A stretch of 64,000 bases of DNA from Streptomyces cathayae (lineage in GTDB: Bacteria; Actinomycetota; Actinomycetes; Streptomycetales; Streptomycetaceae), in NCBI RefSeq assembly GCF_029760955.1, contig NZ_CP121682.1:7148501-7212500 (forward strand), given 5' to 3'. Below, piece by piece: positions 25,444 to 34,022 of this stretch. Position numbers and translations under genes: made by a program. The stretch's first letter is position 1. Each line of letters starts with the position of its first letter. Under the pieces are notes generated by a model that did no database searches, was not told where the DNA came from, and was given only the letters and a program-made list of their open reading frames with translations.

Positions 25444-26793
25444 GTGGACACCAGCGAGAGCAGCACCGAACCCCGGGCCGAGGAACCCGCACCCAAGAGG
25501 GCCGTGCCGGGTCCGTCAGGTCCGTCGCGCACGGCAGGTCCTTCCGGGCGGCGCAGGCCGCGCGGCCTGCGCCGGTGGGCCATGGACACCCGCCCCCTGC
25601 GCCGCCCGGCCTACCGACGGCTGTGGGTGTCCACCGCCGTCACGGCGGTCGGCAGCCAGCTCACCGCCGTGGCCGTGCCCCAGCAGATCTACGGCATCAC
25701 CGGCTCCTCCGCCTGGGTCGGCGCCGCGAGTCTGGCGGGTCTGCTGCCGCTGATCGTGTTCGCCCTGTGGGGCGGCGCGATCGCCGACGCCATGGACCGC
25801 CGCAGGCTCCTGCTGATCACCAACACCGGGATCGCCGTCACCTCGGTCCTGTTCTGGGCGCAGGCCGCCACCGGACTGGACTCCGTCGCCGTGCTCATGG
25901 TCCTGCTCGCGGTGCAGCAGGCGTTCTGGGGACTGAACGCCCCGGCCCGCAGCGCCTCCATCGCCCGCCTGGTCCCCGAGGAGGAACTGCCCGCCGCCAA
26001 CGCCCTGGGCTCCACCGTCATGCAGACCGGCCAGATCGCCGGACCGCTGCTCGCGGGCGCGCTCATCCCGGTCGTCGGGCTGGCGGAGCTCTATCTGATC
26101 GACGCGCTGGCGCTGTGCGTCACGGTGTGGGCGGTCCACCGTCTGCCCGCCCTGCCGCCGCTCGACGCCACGGTGGCGCGGCGCGCGGGTCTCCGGGAGA
26201 TCCTGGACGGATTCCGCTACATCTCCGGGCACGCGGTGCTGCTGCTGTCGTTCGTGGCGGACATCGTCGCCATGGTCCTCGGCATGCCCCGGGCCCTGTT
26301 CCCGCAGCTCGCCGCCGAGACCTACGCCTCCTACGGCGAGGGGTTCGCGCTGGGGCTGCTGTTCGCCGCCATCCCGATCGGCGCGGTGGCGGGCGGACTG
26401 TTCTCCGGCACGTTCTCCCGGGCCCGCCGGCACGGCTGGATGGTCATCGGCTCCGTGGTGGTGTGGGGCGTCGCCGTCACGGGGGCCGGGCTCAGCGACA
26501 GCCTCTGGATCGCCGTGGCCTTCCTCGCCGTCGCCGGGATCGCGGACATGGTCTCGATGGTCTTCCGCGGGGCGATCCTGCTCTCCGTCGCGACCGACGA
26601 GATGCGCGGCCGGATGCAGGGCGTCTTCACCGTCGTCGTCGCGGGCGGTCCCCGGCTCGCCGACGTCCTGCACGGCACCGCCGGGTCCGCCTTCGGCCCC
26701 CGCACGGCGGTGGCGGGCGGCGGGCTCCTGGTCGTCGTGGTGATGCTGGCCCTGGCCGCCGCGATGCCGGCGCTGCGCCGCTACCGGGTGTGA
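25444..26793 (+). CDS. MFS transporter (EntS-like)
   Basis: A 449-residue major facilitator with about 12 membrane spans. A ~45-residue charged, Pro-rich head precedes PLRRPAYRRLWVSTAVTAVGSQLTAVAVPQQIYGIT (parts), typical of the enterobactin-exporter (EntS) group. The loop GGAIADAMDRRRLLL holds the conserved loop 2-3 motif, and FRGAILLSVATDEMRGRMQGVF is near the C-terminus. The substrate could be a siderophore or drug. The GTG at 25444 or ATG at 25582 may be the start. Confidence 0.9.
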   Translation: MDTSESSTEPRAEEPAPKRAVPGPSGPSRTAGPSGRRRPRGLRRWAMDTRPLRRPAYRRLWVSTAVTAVGSQLTAVAVPQQIYGITGSSAWVGAASLAGLLPLIVFALWGGAIADAMDRRRLLLITNTGIAVTSVLFWAQAATGLDSVAVLMVLLAVQQAFWGLNAPARSASIARLVPEEELPAANALGSTVMQTGQIAGPLLAGALIPVVGLAELYLIDALALCVTVWAVHRLPALPPLDATVARRAGLREILDGFRYISGHAVLLLSFVADIVAMVLGMPRALFPQLAAETYASYGEGFALGLLFAAIPIGAVAGGLFSGTFSRARRHGWMVIGSVVVWGVAVTGAGLSDSLWIAVAFLAVAGIADMVSMVFRGAILLSVATDEMRGRMQGVFTVVVAGGPRLADVLHGTAGSAFGPRTAVAGGGLLVVVVMLALAAAMPALRRYRV

Positions 26794-26833
26794 GGCGCGG
26801 CCGGGCCGTGGGGGGCTCCGGGGCTGTGCCGGG

Positions 26834-27289
26834 TCACAGCGCGTGGTGTCCGCGCGTCGTGTGCGGCTCCATCAGCCGGATCCGCGTCGCCTCCAGCCGG
26901 TGCGCGAGGACCTCGGCGACGCAGCGCACCAGCGTCAGCCCGAGCGCCGGGTCCTCCTCGCACAGCCGGAGCACGGCCGCCGCGTCGAACTCGTAGGCGC
27001 GGACCGGGCTGAACGCCTCGGCGCCGAAGTCCCACCGGTGGGGCGGGAAGAGCCAGGACCAGCCCAGCAGATCGCCCGCGCCGAGGGTGGCGACCGTCAC
27101 CCGGCGCAGGTCGTTCACCCGCTGGTCGAGGGAGACCGCACCGGAACGGACGACCCAGAAACGGTCGGCGACGGCTCCGGCCTCGAAGATCCGGGTGTCC
27201 TCGGGGAAGGCCACCTCCCGCGCGAGCGCCATCAGACGGTGGCGCTGCGGTGGGGGGAGGGCCGTCAGGAGTTTGATCGCTTTGGTCAT
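26834..27289 (-). CDS. cyclic-nucleotide-binding-domain protein without HTH
   Basis: A 151-residue protein made of a single Crp/cNMP-type beta-roll: VAFPEDTRIFEAGAVADRFWVVRSG (parts), VTVATLGAGDLLGWSWLF, then a long helix VRCVAEVLAHRLEATRIRLME. The helix-turn-helix of Crp/FNR is missing, so it is probably a sensor or partner rather than a DNA-binding factor. The phosphate-binding Arg of true cAMP sites is not obvious, so cAMP binding is doubtful. GGAG precedes the ATG. Confidence 0.88.
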   Translation of the reverse strand: MTKAIKLLTALPPPQRHRLMALAREVAFPEDTRIFEAGAVADRFWVVRSGAVSLDQRVNDLRRVTVATLGAGDLLGWSWLFPPHRWDFGAEAFSPVRAYEFDAAAVLRLCEEDPALGLTLVRCVAEVLAHRLEATRIRLMEPHTTRGHHAL

Positions 27290-27370
27290 GAAGCAGGGCT
27301 CCTCGCCGGGCATTCGGTACCGGTGCCTACGTCCATTGGAGCCGCTGCCGCCGTTCGGGGCACTTCGGCA

Positions 27371-27409
27371 GATAAAAGCCCTGGCTGGACGGGGGAAGCC
27401 AGCCAGGGC
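27371..27409 (-). terminator. hairpin with T-run on the minus strand
   Basis: An 11-bp perfect stem (GCCCTGGCTGG arms, 27378-27388 and 27399-27409) with a 10-base loop is followed on the minus strand by TTTTATC. It lies between the small 27559-27780 gene and the cNMP-binding gene, about 90 bases before the latter's ATG. It is either a terminator of the former or an attenuator in the latter's leader. Confidence 0.55.
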
Positions 27410-27558
27410 GGTAAAGGTGGTGGAGGGAGGACGGGCGTCGACTCCGTCACCACTTATGGATGAACGATAAACCATCTGCGCCGGCGTGCGCCGCCGGAAC
27501 CAGGTCACGTGACCGGTTTCACTTCCGCCGGTTCGGGACCAGTGCCGGAACCGGCCGG

Positions 27559-27780
27559 TCAGCCCCGCACATCGGACTTGCCGGGAGTCAGGATCTCGTC
27601 CAGCACCCGCAGCACGGCCTCGTACGCCAGCCTGTGCATGTCGGCGACTCCCTTCTCCGCGGGATCGGCCCGTTCGAGTTCGGCGCTCCTCGTCCGCCAC
27701 AGCCGCTCCTCATGGGCCGCGCGGGCCCGCGCCCGCTGGATCCGCCGTACCAGTTCGTCCGAGTCCACCACACCGGTCAT
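27559..27780 (-). CDS. small hypothetical protein
   Basis: A 73-residue, strongly helical, charged protein: MTGVVDSDELVRRIQRARAR, an Arg/Glu-rich middle and AYEAVLRVLDEILTPG. I do not recognise a family. The ATG has GGCGGA upstream and codon use fits a real gene. It is divergent from an RsbW-like ATPase gene and may be a small partner or regulator in the stress block; no function is claimed. Confidence 0.6.
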   Translation of the reverse strand: MTGVVDSDELVRRIQRARARAAHEERLWRTRSAELERADPAEKGVADMHRLAYEAVLRVLDEILTPGKSDVRG

Positions 27781-27907
27781 GACGTCCGCCTACCCCGTTG
27801 CGCCAAGGGAATGGCAGGCGTCCGGAAAAAAGGGCCGGAAGGTTTGCCGGTGCCGGGGCAGGTGAGCCGAAAGAGATGACATTCCTCATCGGACAGGGAG
27901 CCGAACG

Positions 27908-28357
27908 ATGTGCGAGGAGCGCATGACCGGAACCGACACCGCCCCGCCCGGCGCGCGCCGCGCCGACACGCGGCGACCGTATCGGCCACGGCCGGCCGAG
28001 GCGCGCCAGGCCGTGTGGCAGGCGGTGTGCGAGCGCTGCCGCGCCACGCACACCCCGTGCGACACCGAGGCCCTCGCGGACGCGCTGCTCGTCACCTCCG
28101 AACTCACCACCAACGCGATCCTGCACGGTGGCGGCATCACCGACTTCCGGGTCGACGTCACCGGTCCCGGAGTGCGCGTCTCGGTGAGCGACCGCAGCGC
28201 GGAACTGCCCGTCGCGCGGCCGACGACCGACCGGCAGGGGCGCTTCACACCGGGCGGCCGAGGCTGGCCCATCGTCTGCCGGCTGTGCCGCGACGTGCGG
28301 GTGGCCGACCTGCCCTCGGGCGGCAAATGCATCACCGCCGTGGTCCCCCTCTCCTGA
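27908..28357 (+). CDS. RsbW-like ATP-binding protein (anti-sigma kinase type)
   Basis: A 149-residue HATPase_c protein. The N box reads LVTSELTTNAILHGGG, the G1 box VSVSDRSAELP, and the G2-like part GGRGWPIVCRLCRDV. This is the actinobacterial RsbW/SpoIIAB-like family that binds sigma factors or phosphorylates STAS proteins. ATG 27908 has GGGAG upstream. It lies 202 bases before a SigB/F-type sigma gene, a likely partner. Confidence 0.9.
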   Translation: MCEERMTGTDTAPPGARRADTRRPYRPRPAEARQAVWQAVCERCRATHTPCDTEALADALLVTSELTTNAILHGGGITDFRVDVTGPGVRVSVSDRSAELPVARPTTDRQGRFTPGGRGWPIVCRLCRDVRVADLPSGGKCITAVVPLS

Positions 28358-28559
28358 GGGCCCGCCGAGCCCGTCCGGCAGATTGTGCCGGGAAGCGGAG
28401 TTTGCGCCACCGGCGGGAGGGCAGTCGGAGGGTCGTGCTTCGGACCGGAGGCGCGCCAGCGGGAGAGACACGGCTGCTGAGGGATTCCCTCCGGACACCC
28501 CCGCAGCGGCCGTCCCGCGGTAGACCATCCTGAAATCCACTGTTCGGGAGCGAAATCGC

Positions 28560-29447
28560 ATGCTCATAGACACGCCCACCGACCGCCCCGACCCCGCTGC
28601 CACCACGACCGCCACCGCCACCGTGACGGCGGCCGCCCCCACGGCCCGCGACGCGCGCAGGCGCCACGAAGACGCTCCGGACACCGCGGCCCTGTTCGCC
28701 CGGCTGGCCTCCCTGGAGGACGGCCCCGAGCGGGACGCCGTCCGCGACGAACTCGTCACCGCGTGGCTGCCCATGGCCCACCGCATCGCCGGCCGCTTCC
28801 GCGACCGCGGCGAATCCGTCGAGGACCTGCGTCAGGTGGCCGCACTCGGACTGGTCAAGGCGGTGGACCGCTTCGACCCGGCCCGCGGAGCCTTCGAGAG
28901 CTACGCCGTCCCCACCGTCACCGGTGAGGTCAAGCGGCACTTCCGGGACCGGATGTGGGCCCTGCGGGTGCCCCGCCGGGTGCAGGAACTGCGCAACAAG
29001 GTACGGATCGCCCGGCGGGACCTCGCCCAGACGCCAGGCAGCCCCGAGCCCTCGCCCGCCGCCCTGGCCGCGCACACGGGACTGACCGAGGAAGAGGTCG
29101 GGGCCGGGCTGGAGGCGCTGGAGAGCTTCAGCACCCTGTCGCTGGACGCGGAGATGTCGCCCGACGACGACGGCTACAGCCTGGCCGACACCCTGGGTGC
29201 CCCGGACGCGGCCTACGACGTCGTGGTCGACCGGGAGTCCGCCAAGGAAGGACTGCGCCGCCTGCCCGAGCGCGAGCGCACCATCCTGTACATGCGCTTC
29301 TTCGAGGACATGACCCAGAGCCGCATAGCCGACCATCTGGGGATCTCCCAGATGCACGTCTCCCGGCTCATCAGCCGCAGCTGCGCCCGCGTGCGTGCCG
29401 ACGCGATGGGCCGGCGGACGACGACCGCCCATCGGGGGCATGCCTGA
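28560..29447 (+). CDS. RNA polymerase sigma factor, SigB/SigF/SigG family
   Basis: A 295-residue group 3 sigma factor. A variable Thr/Ala-rich head (about 40 residues) precedes region 2 (AWLPMAHRIAGRFRDRGE, EDLRQVAALGLVKAVDRFDP, FESYAVPTVTGEVKRHFRD), region 3 (RVQELRNKVRIARRDL, THTGL-like AAHTGLTEEEV) and region 4 (LPERERTILYMRFFEDMTQS, ADHLGISQMHVSRLISR). In Streptomyces these factors control osmotic, oxidative and developmental responses and are held by RsbW-like proteins. GGGAG lies nine bases before the ATG. Confidence 0.95.
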   Translation: MLIDTPTDRPDPAATTTATATVTAAAPTARDARRRHEDAPDTAALFARLASLEDGPERDAVRDELVTAWLPMAHRIAGRFRDRGESVEDLRQVAALGLVKAVDRFDPARGAFESYAVPTVTGEVKRHFRDRMWALRVPRRVQELRNKVRIARRDLAQTPGSPEPSPAALAAHTGLTEEEVGAGLEALESFSTLSLDAEMSPDDDGYSLADTLGAPDAAYDVVVDRESAKEGLRRLPERERTILYMRFFEDMTQSRIADHLGISQMHVSRLISRSCARVRADAMGRRTTTAHRGHA

Positions 29448-29524
29448 GCGCCGTGCCGTCGTCGGGCCGTACCATCCTCAGTCCTCAGTCGTATGAGCGA
29501 CCGCAAGAAGGGAACACGGTGCAG

Positions 29525-29953
29525 ATGAGTGAATCCGAGATCCCGCCGGAAGGCCGCCCCGTGGACGTCTACCTCGACCTGCTGCGCATCCGGATGGACA
29601 CCGAGGACTACCGCCTGCTGCTCCGTGTGGTGGAGCCGGTGCTCCGGGCGATCGAGGAACACCGCCTGTCCGGTCTCGACGTCGCCCTGGACGGCGGGGA
29701 CGACGAACTGCCCCAGGAGGTCCGCGACGAGGCCGCCCTCGTCATCGCCACAGCCGTCACCGGCCGCATGGACAACGAGGTGGTGGAGCTGGACGTCGAC
29801 GAGAGCGGACCGGTCCGCGTGGTCACCGACGCGACCACGGCCGCCGACCCGTCCCGGCTCGACGAGATCGCCGGCTACATCAGGGAACGGCACCGGCAGA
29901 ACGACGAACTGCGCGGCATCGCCGAGGCCAGCGGCCTGCCCACCGACTTCTGA
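29525..29953 (+). CDS. hypothetical protein downstream of the sigma factor
   Basis: A 142-residue acidic protein (MSESEIPPEGRPVDVYLDLL, then VEPVLRAIEEHRLSGLDVAL and a C-terminal LDEIAGYIRERHRQNDELRG). No domain is recognised. It follows the sigma gene by 77 bases on the same strand and could be co-transcribed. GTG at 29519 with AAGGGA upstream is an alternative start. Two 13-bp direct repeats follow the stop (about 29956-29981). Confidence 0.75.
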   Translation: MSESEIPPEGRPVDVYLDLLRIRMDTEDYRLLLRVVEPVLRAIEEHRLSGLDVALDGGDDELPQEVRDEAALVIATAVTGRMDNEVVELDVDESGPVRVVTDATTAADPSRLDEIAGYIRERHRQNDELRGIAEASGLPTDF

Positions 29954-30026
29954 GCGGACCCGCCCACCGGACCCGCCCACCGGACCGCACGAGGCCGCCG
30001 GCCGGCCGCCCGCCGCGGACGGCCCG

Positions 30027-32276
30027 TCACCGCTCGCGCCTCGCCAGCGGTACGTCCAGCGGGCGCGCGAGACCCACCACCGCTTCGTCCAACCGCTCCA
30101 GGTGCCGCAGCACCCGGCCGGTGATCCGGCCGTAGCGCGAGGCACCGTCGTCACCGGAACCGCCCAGCAGCGAGGCGAAGCTCGGCCCCGTCTCGATCCT
30201 GCCCGTGACCTCCTCGTCCGCGACCCGGGCCGCGATCACCGCGATGTTGCGCACCGTGCGTCCCGTCGCCCCGCGCAGCCGTGGATCCGCCGCGATCGAG
30301 GGGTGGGTCTGCAGCAGTTCGGCCGTCGCCGCCAGCGAGCGGGCGTGGTACGCACAGGTCTCCAGAAGTGCCACGACGTACCGCGCGGTGTCCCGTCGGC
30401 CCCGCAGCGGAGTGACCGGATGGGTGAGCGGCTGGGTGGCGGAGCGCAGATCGCCCAGCGCCTGGTCCAGCTCCCGCGCCCGGTCCAGCAGATCGACGGC
30501 GGGTCCGCCGCTGAGCTGGTCGACGGCGGCCTCGGTGACCTCGGTGAGCCGCTCCAGCACGGTGCCCAGCAGCTCGTTCGTGCGCCGGTCCGTACGCACC
30601 GGCAGGACCAGGGCCGCGGCGACCACCCCGCAGGCGGCACCCAGCGCGGTCTCCTCCACGCGCAGCACCAGCACCTCCCAGCTGTAGGTGTGCAGCAGCG
30701 TGTACAGCAGCCCCACCATCGCCGTCACGAAGAACGACATCAGCGTGTACGAGAGCGGCGCGGTGTAGGACATCGCGAAGATCAGCACCAGGATCAGGCC
30801 GAACGTCGTCCAGGTGTGCCCGCCCACCACCGTGGCCAGCGCGATGCCGGCGACCACGCCGAGGACCGTGCCCAGCAGCCGCCGGTAGCCCTTGACCAGG
30901 ATCTCGCCCGTCGACGAGGTGTTGATGAAGACGATCCAGCACGTCAGGACCGCCCAGTACCAGCGCTCGGCGGACAGCAGCTCACCGCCGACGATGGCCA
31001 GCGACGAGCCCACGGTGACCTGTACGGCGGCCCGGGTGGTGGGCCGTCGCAGTCCCCTCTCCTCCTCGGCCGTCCGGTGCTCCTCCCCGGCGTCGATGGA
31101 GGCGTCCTCGGCGTCCAGCTCCTCCCGGGAGCGGGCCGTGGCAGGGGTGTCGTCCGACTCGTCCTGCGGGCCGTCCAGGGCGATCCGCAGGCCCATCACC
31201 GAGCGGGCCGACTCGCCGATGGCCCGGAAGACGTCCTGGAGGGACGGAGAACACGCCGGCAGGTTCTCCTCGTCCCGATAGGCGAGCAGGCGGTTGCGCA
31301 GGTGCGCGACCGCCGTCCCCGGCGCCCCGGGCCCGGCGAGCAGGACCAGCGTACGCAGCGCGAGCAGATCGCGGCGCAGTCCGGCGGTGGCCTCGTCCGG
31401 CACCGCCGCCCGGCCCGCCTCGGGAGCGGGCGCGCCCGGCAGGTGCAGGGTCAGCGTGTCCGCGCGTTCGGCGCTGCGGGCGGACAGCAGCAGCAGCCCC
31501 AGCCGCTCGGCCGCGATCTCGGCGTCCGCGATCCGGCGCTGCACCAGCCGCGCCGACGACTCGTCGGGAGTTCCCTGCTCCAACCGCGTCTGGATCATCA
31601 GGGCCGTCTCGTGCAGCCGGGCCGTACCCGCGCGGACGTCCTCCAGCGCCTTGTCGACCTCGTCCGGCGCGGCGTCGAGCAGCGCCAGTTGCGCCGTCAC
31701 GAGCTGCGCCAACCGGGCACGGAAGGCATCCCGGAGCCGCGCCAGGAGCCCGGCCGGGGTCACGGGGACGACGGCGAACCGCATGACGGCACTGCACGCG
31801 AACGCGGCGGCCAGGGCCGCCCACATCCCGGGCAGCTCCCCGGGGGAGGCGCCGATGAACAGGGAGACGAAGTAGACCTGGAAACCGATCAGCCCCAGGG
31901 CGGTCCCGCGGTCGCCGAACCGGCGGGCGTACACCGCGCAGAAGATGAGGAGGGTGAAGAAGACGTCACCGACGACGATCCGCTCGCCCAGCACCGCGCC
32001 GAGCGACACGGCCACGAGCGCGACCGGCAGACCGAGGGCGAGCGTGACGGCCTGGGCGCCGCGCTGCTTCTCCCGGATGGCGAAGGTGGCGACCGTCGCG
32101 GTCATCGCACCCGCCACCAGCTGGGTGACACTCGCCCCCGTGAGGGCCAGCACAGCCAGCGTCAGCGCGATGGCGCCCACCGTCCGCAGTCCGGCCGTCA
32201 GCCGCAGCAGCCCGGGATCCGACGCCGCCAGGCGGTCCCGCAGCCGTGTCCGCACCGAGTGTCCCGCCGCCTTCAC
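30027..32276 (-). CDS. FUSC-family membrane protein (aromatic acid exporter-like)
   Basis: A 749-residue protein with two halves, each having a hydrophobic block of several spans (first LRTVGAIALTLAVLALTG...; second AAVQVTVGSSLAIVGGELL, WAVLTCWIVFIN) followed by a helical soluble part. This is the duplicated FUSC/YccS-AaeB layout, linked to export of aromatic acids. The middle holds an acidic stretch (EELDAEDASIDAGEEHR). GTG at 32276 is chosen since AGGAG sits ten bases upstream; GTG at 32288 is too close to it. Confidence 0.87.
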   Translation of the reverse strand: MKAAGHSVRTRLRDRLAASDPGLLRLTAGLRTVGAIALTLAVLALTGASVTQLVAGAMTATVATFAIREKQRGAQAVTLALGLPVALVAVSLGAVLGERIVVGDVFFTLLIFCAVYARRFGDRGTALGLIGFQVYFVSLFIGASPGELPGMWAALAAAFACSAVMRFAVVPVTPAGLLARLRDAFRARLAQLVTAQLALLDAAPDEVDKALEDVRAGTARLHETALMIQTRLEQGTPDESSARLVQRRIADAEIAAERLGLLLLSARSAERADTLTLHLPGAPAPEAGRAAVPDEATAGLRRDLLALRTLVLLAGPGAPGTAVAHLRNRLLAYRDEENLPACSPSLQDVFRAIGESARSVMGLRIALDGPQDESDDTPATARSREELDAEDASIDAGEEHRTAEEERGLRRPTTRAAVQVTVGSSLAIVGGELLSAERWYWAVLTCWIVFINTSSTGEILVKGYRRLLGTVLGVVAGIALATVVGGHTWTTFGLILVLIFAMSYTAPLSYTLMSFFVTAMVGLLYTLLHTYSWEVLVLRVEETALGAACGVVAAALVLPVRTDRRTNELLGTVLERLTEVTEAAVDQLSGGPAVDLLDRARELDQALGDLRSATQPLTHPVTPLRGRRDTARYVVALLETCAYHARSLAATAELLQTHPSIAADPRLRGATGRTVRNIAVIAARVADEEVTGRIETGPSFASLLGGSGDDGASRYGRITGRVLRHLERLDEAVVGLARPLDVPLARRER

Positions 32277-32420
32277 GCCGCCGCACACGCTCCTGTCGCT
32301 CGCGTTGATCGGGATGCCAGCATGGCACGTGCCCGGGCGGCACCCGCCCCGGGCCCCCCGCCGGCAGGGTCACCGGGACGTCGGGGAACCGAACGGGCGG
32401 AGCGGCCGCGGGAGAGGGGG

Positions 32421-33785
32421 TCACCGCACCCGCCGGCCCGCCTCCTCGACGTGCGCCCGCACCTGCTCGGGCGTCAGATAGGCATGCGTGTACTCGAAGT
32501 CCCCCAGCTTGGCGCGCTGGCGGGACTGGAAGCCGGTCCGCACGAAATCGTCCCCGGCGACCGAGTTGAGCAGCCAGTTCGTCATGACCCGCGCCTTGGC
32601 GACGTTGGTGCGCAGCGCCGTCCAGTGGTACCCGCGGGCCGCCACCTGGGCGGGCAGGCCCCGCAGTTCCACACCGAGCGGCTTGGACACGGCGTCGGTG
32701 CCGCCCAGGTCCACGACCAGCCCGAGGTCCTTGTGGTGGTACGGCCGCAACGGCCGGCCGGCCAGCGTCGCGATGACGTTGTCGGCGACCTGCCTGCCCT
32801 GCCGCAGGGCGTGCTGAGCGGTCGGCGGGCACACCGCGCCCTCGCCCTTGGCGAGGTCGGGCACCGCGGCGGAGTCACCGAGGGCGAACACCCCGTCGTG
32901 GCCGGGCAGACACATGTCCGCGTTGACCGCGAGGCGCCCCCGGACCGTTTCCGCGTCGAGCGTGGCGATCAGCGGGCTGGCGACGACACCGGCCGTCCAG
33001 ATGAGGGTGTGGGTGGGGATCACCCGGCCGTCGGTGAAGGTGACCTCCTCGGGACCCGCCTTCGCGATGGAGACACCGAGCGAGATCTCGATGCCGCGCC
33101 GGGTGAGGATCTCCTGCGCGCTGCGCCCGAGCTTCTCGCCCAGCTCGGGCATGAGCTTCGGCGCGATGTCGATCAGGTGCCACTTGATCAGGCCCGGGTC
33201 CAGACGCGGGTAGCGCTCGACGGCGGCGTGGGTCAGCCGCTGCAGACAGGCGGCGGTCTCGGTGCCCGCGTAGCCGCCGCCGACCACCACGAACTGCAGC
33301 CGCGCGGCCCGCTCGGCCGGGTCCTCGCTGGCGTCGGCGAGGTCGAGCTGGGCGATCACGTGGTCGCGGATGTAGGCGGCCTCGGCCAGCGTCTTCATGC
33401 CGTAGGCGTGATCGGTGAGTCCGGGGATGTCGAAGGTGCGGGTGATGCTGCCGGGGGCCAGCACGATGTAGTCGTAGGGTTCGGTGACGGTCCGGTCCGT
33501 GATCGTGCGGATGACACAGACCTTGGACCTCAGGTCCACTCCGATGGCCCCGCCCGGGATGATCCGGGTGCGGTACTTCGTGCTGCGGCGCAGGGAGAGG
33601 GCGACCGACTGCGGTGTCAGCACACCGGAGGCGACCTGGGGGAGCAGCGGCATGTAGAGCTGGTAGGAGGTCGGTGTCACGAGGGTGATGTCTGCTGCCC
33701 ACGGAGAGAGTTTCCGCTCCAGCCGGCGAACGCACGCCACGCCGGCGAAGCCTCCGCCCACCACCAGGATCCTGGGTCGTGTCAC
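32421..33785 (-). CDS. type II NADH dehydrogenase (NDH-2)
   Basis: A 454-residue FAD/NAD(P) oxidoreductase that would pass electrons from NADH to quinone at the inner face of the membrane without pumping protons. The FAD motif is RILVVGGGFAGVACVRRLE, the NAD motif FVVVGGGYAGTETAACL (about 170), and DGVFALGDSAAVPD is the second FAD contact. C-terminal residues LGDFEYTHAYLTPEQV are present in actinobacterial members. GTG at 33785 (MTRPRILVV) is preferred, with AAAGGG nine bases upstream; ATG at 33794 lies right against that motif. Confidence 0.9.
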   Translation of the reverse strand: MTRPRILVVGGGFAGVACVRRLERKLSPWAADITLVTPTSYQLYMPLLPQVASGVLTPQSVALSLRRSTKYRTRIIPGGAIGVDLRSKVCVIRTITDRTVTEPYDYIVLAPGSITRTFDIPGLTDHAYGMKTLAEAAYIRDHVIAQLDLADASEDPAERAARLQFVVVGGGYAGTETAACLQRLTHAAVERYPRLDPGLIKWHLIDIAPKLMPELGEKLGRSAQEILTRRGIEISLGVSIAKAGPEEVTFTDGRVIPTHTLIWTAGVVASPLIATLDAETVRGRLAVNADMCLPGHDGVFALGDSAAVPDLAKGEGAVCPPTAQHALRQGRQVADNVIATLAGRPLRPYHHKDLGLVVDLGGTDAVSKPLGVELRGLPAQVAARGYHWTALRTNVAKARVMTNWLLNSVAGDDFVRTGFQSRQRAKLGDFEYTHAYLTPEQVRAHVEEAGRRVR

Positions 33786-34022
33786 GGTGTTCATCCCTTT
33801 CTGTGGCTCCGCACGGTCTGCCCCGAACGTCGACGCCCTTCGCGTTCCCCGGGAAGGCTGCCCTGCACCTCCTCGATCGCGGCACACCCCACGTCACATC
33901 GGCCCCGAGGGGTCGGCACACGAGAACCTTCAGCACCACGATGCCCGCACCGGCGGCGGAACGCACCGGGAAGCCCGTGACACGCGCGGACCCGCCGCCC
34001 GCCGCCCGGCGGGCGCGAGGGC

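Noticed and set aside
29529..33980. A 1,483-codon open frame on the plus strand
   Set aside because: It lies antisense to the FUSC and NDH-2 genes, has Arg/Pro/Gly-rich low-complexity translation and no domain; it is a by-product of high-GC codon use.
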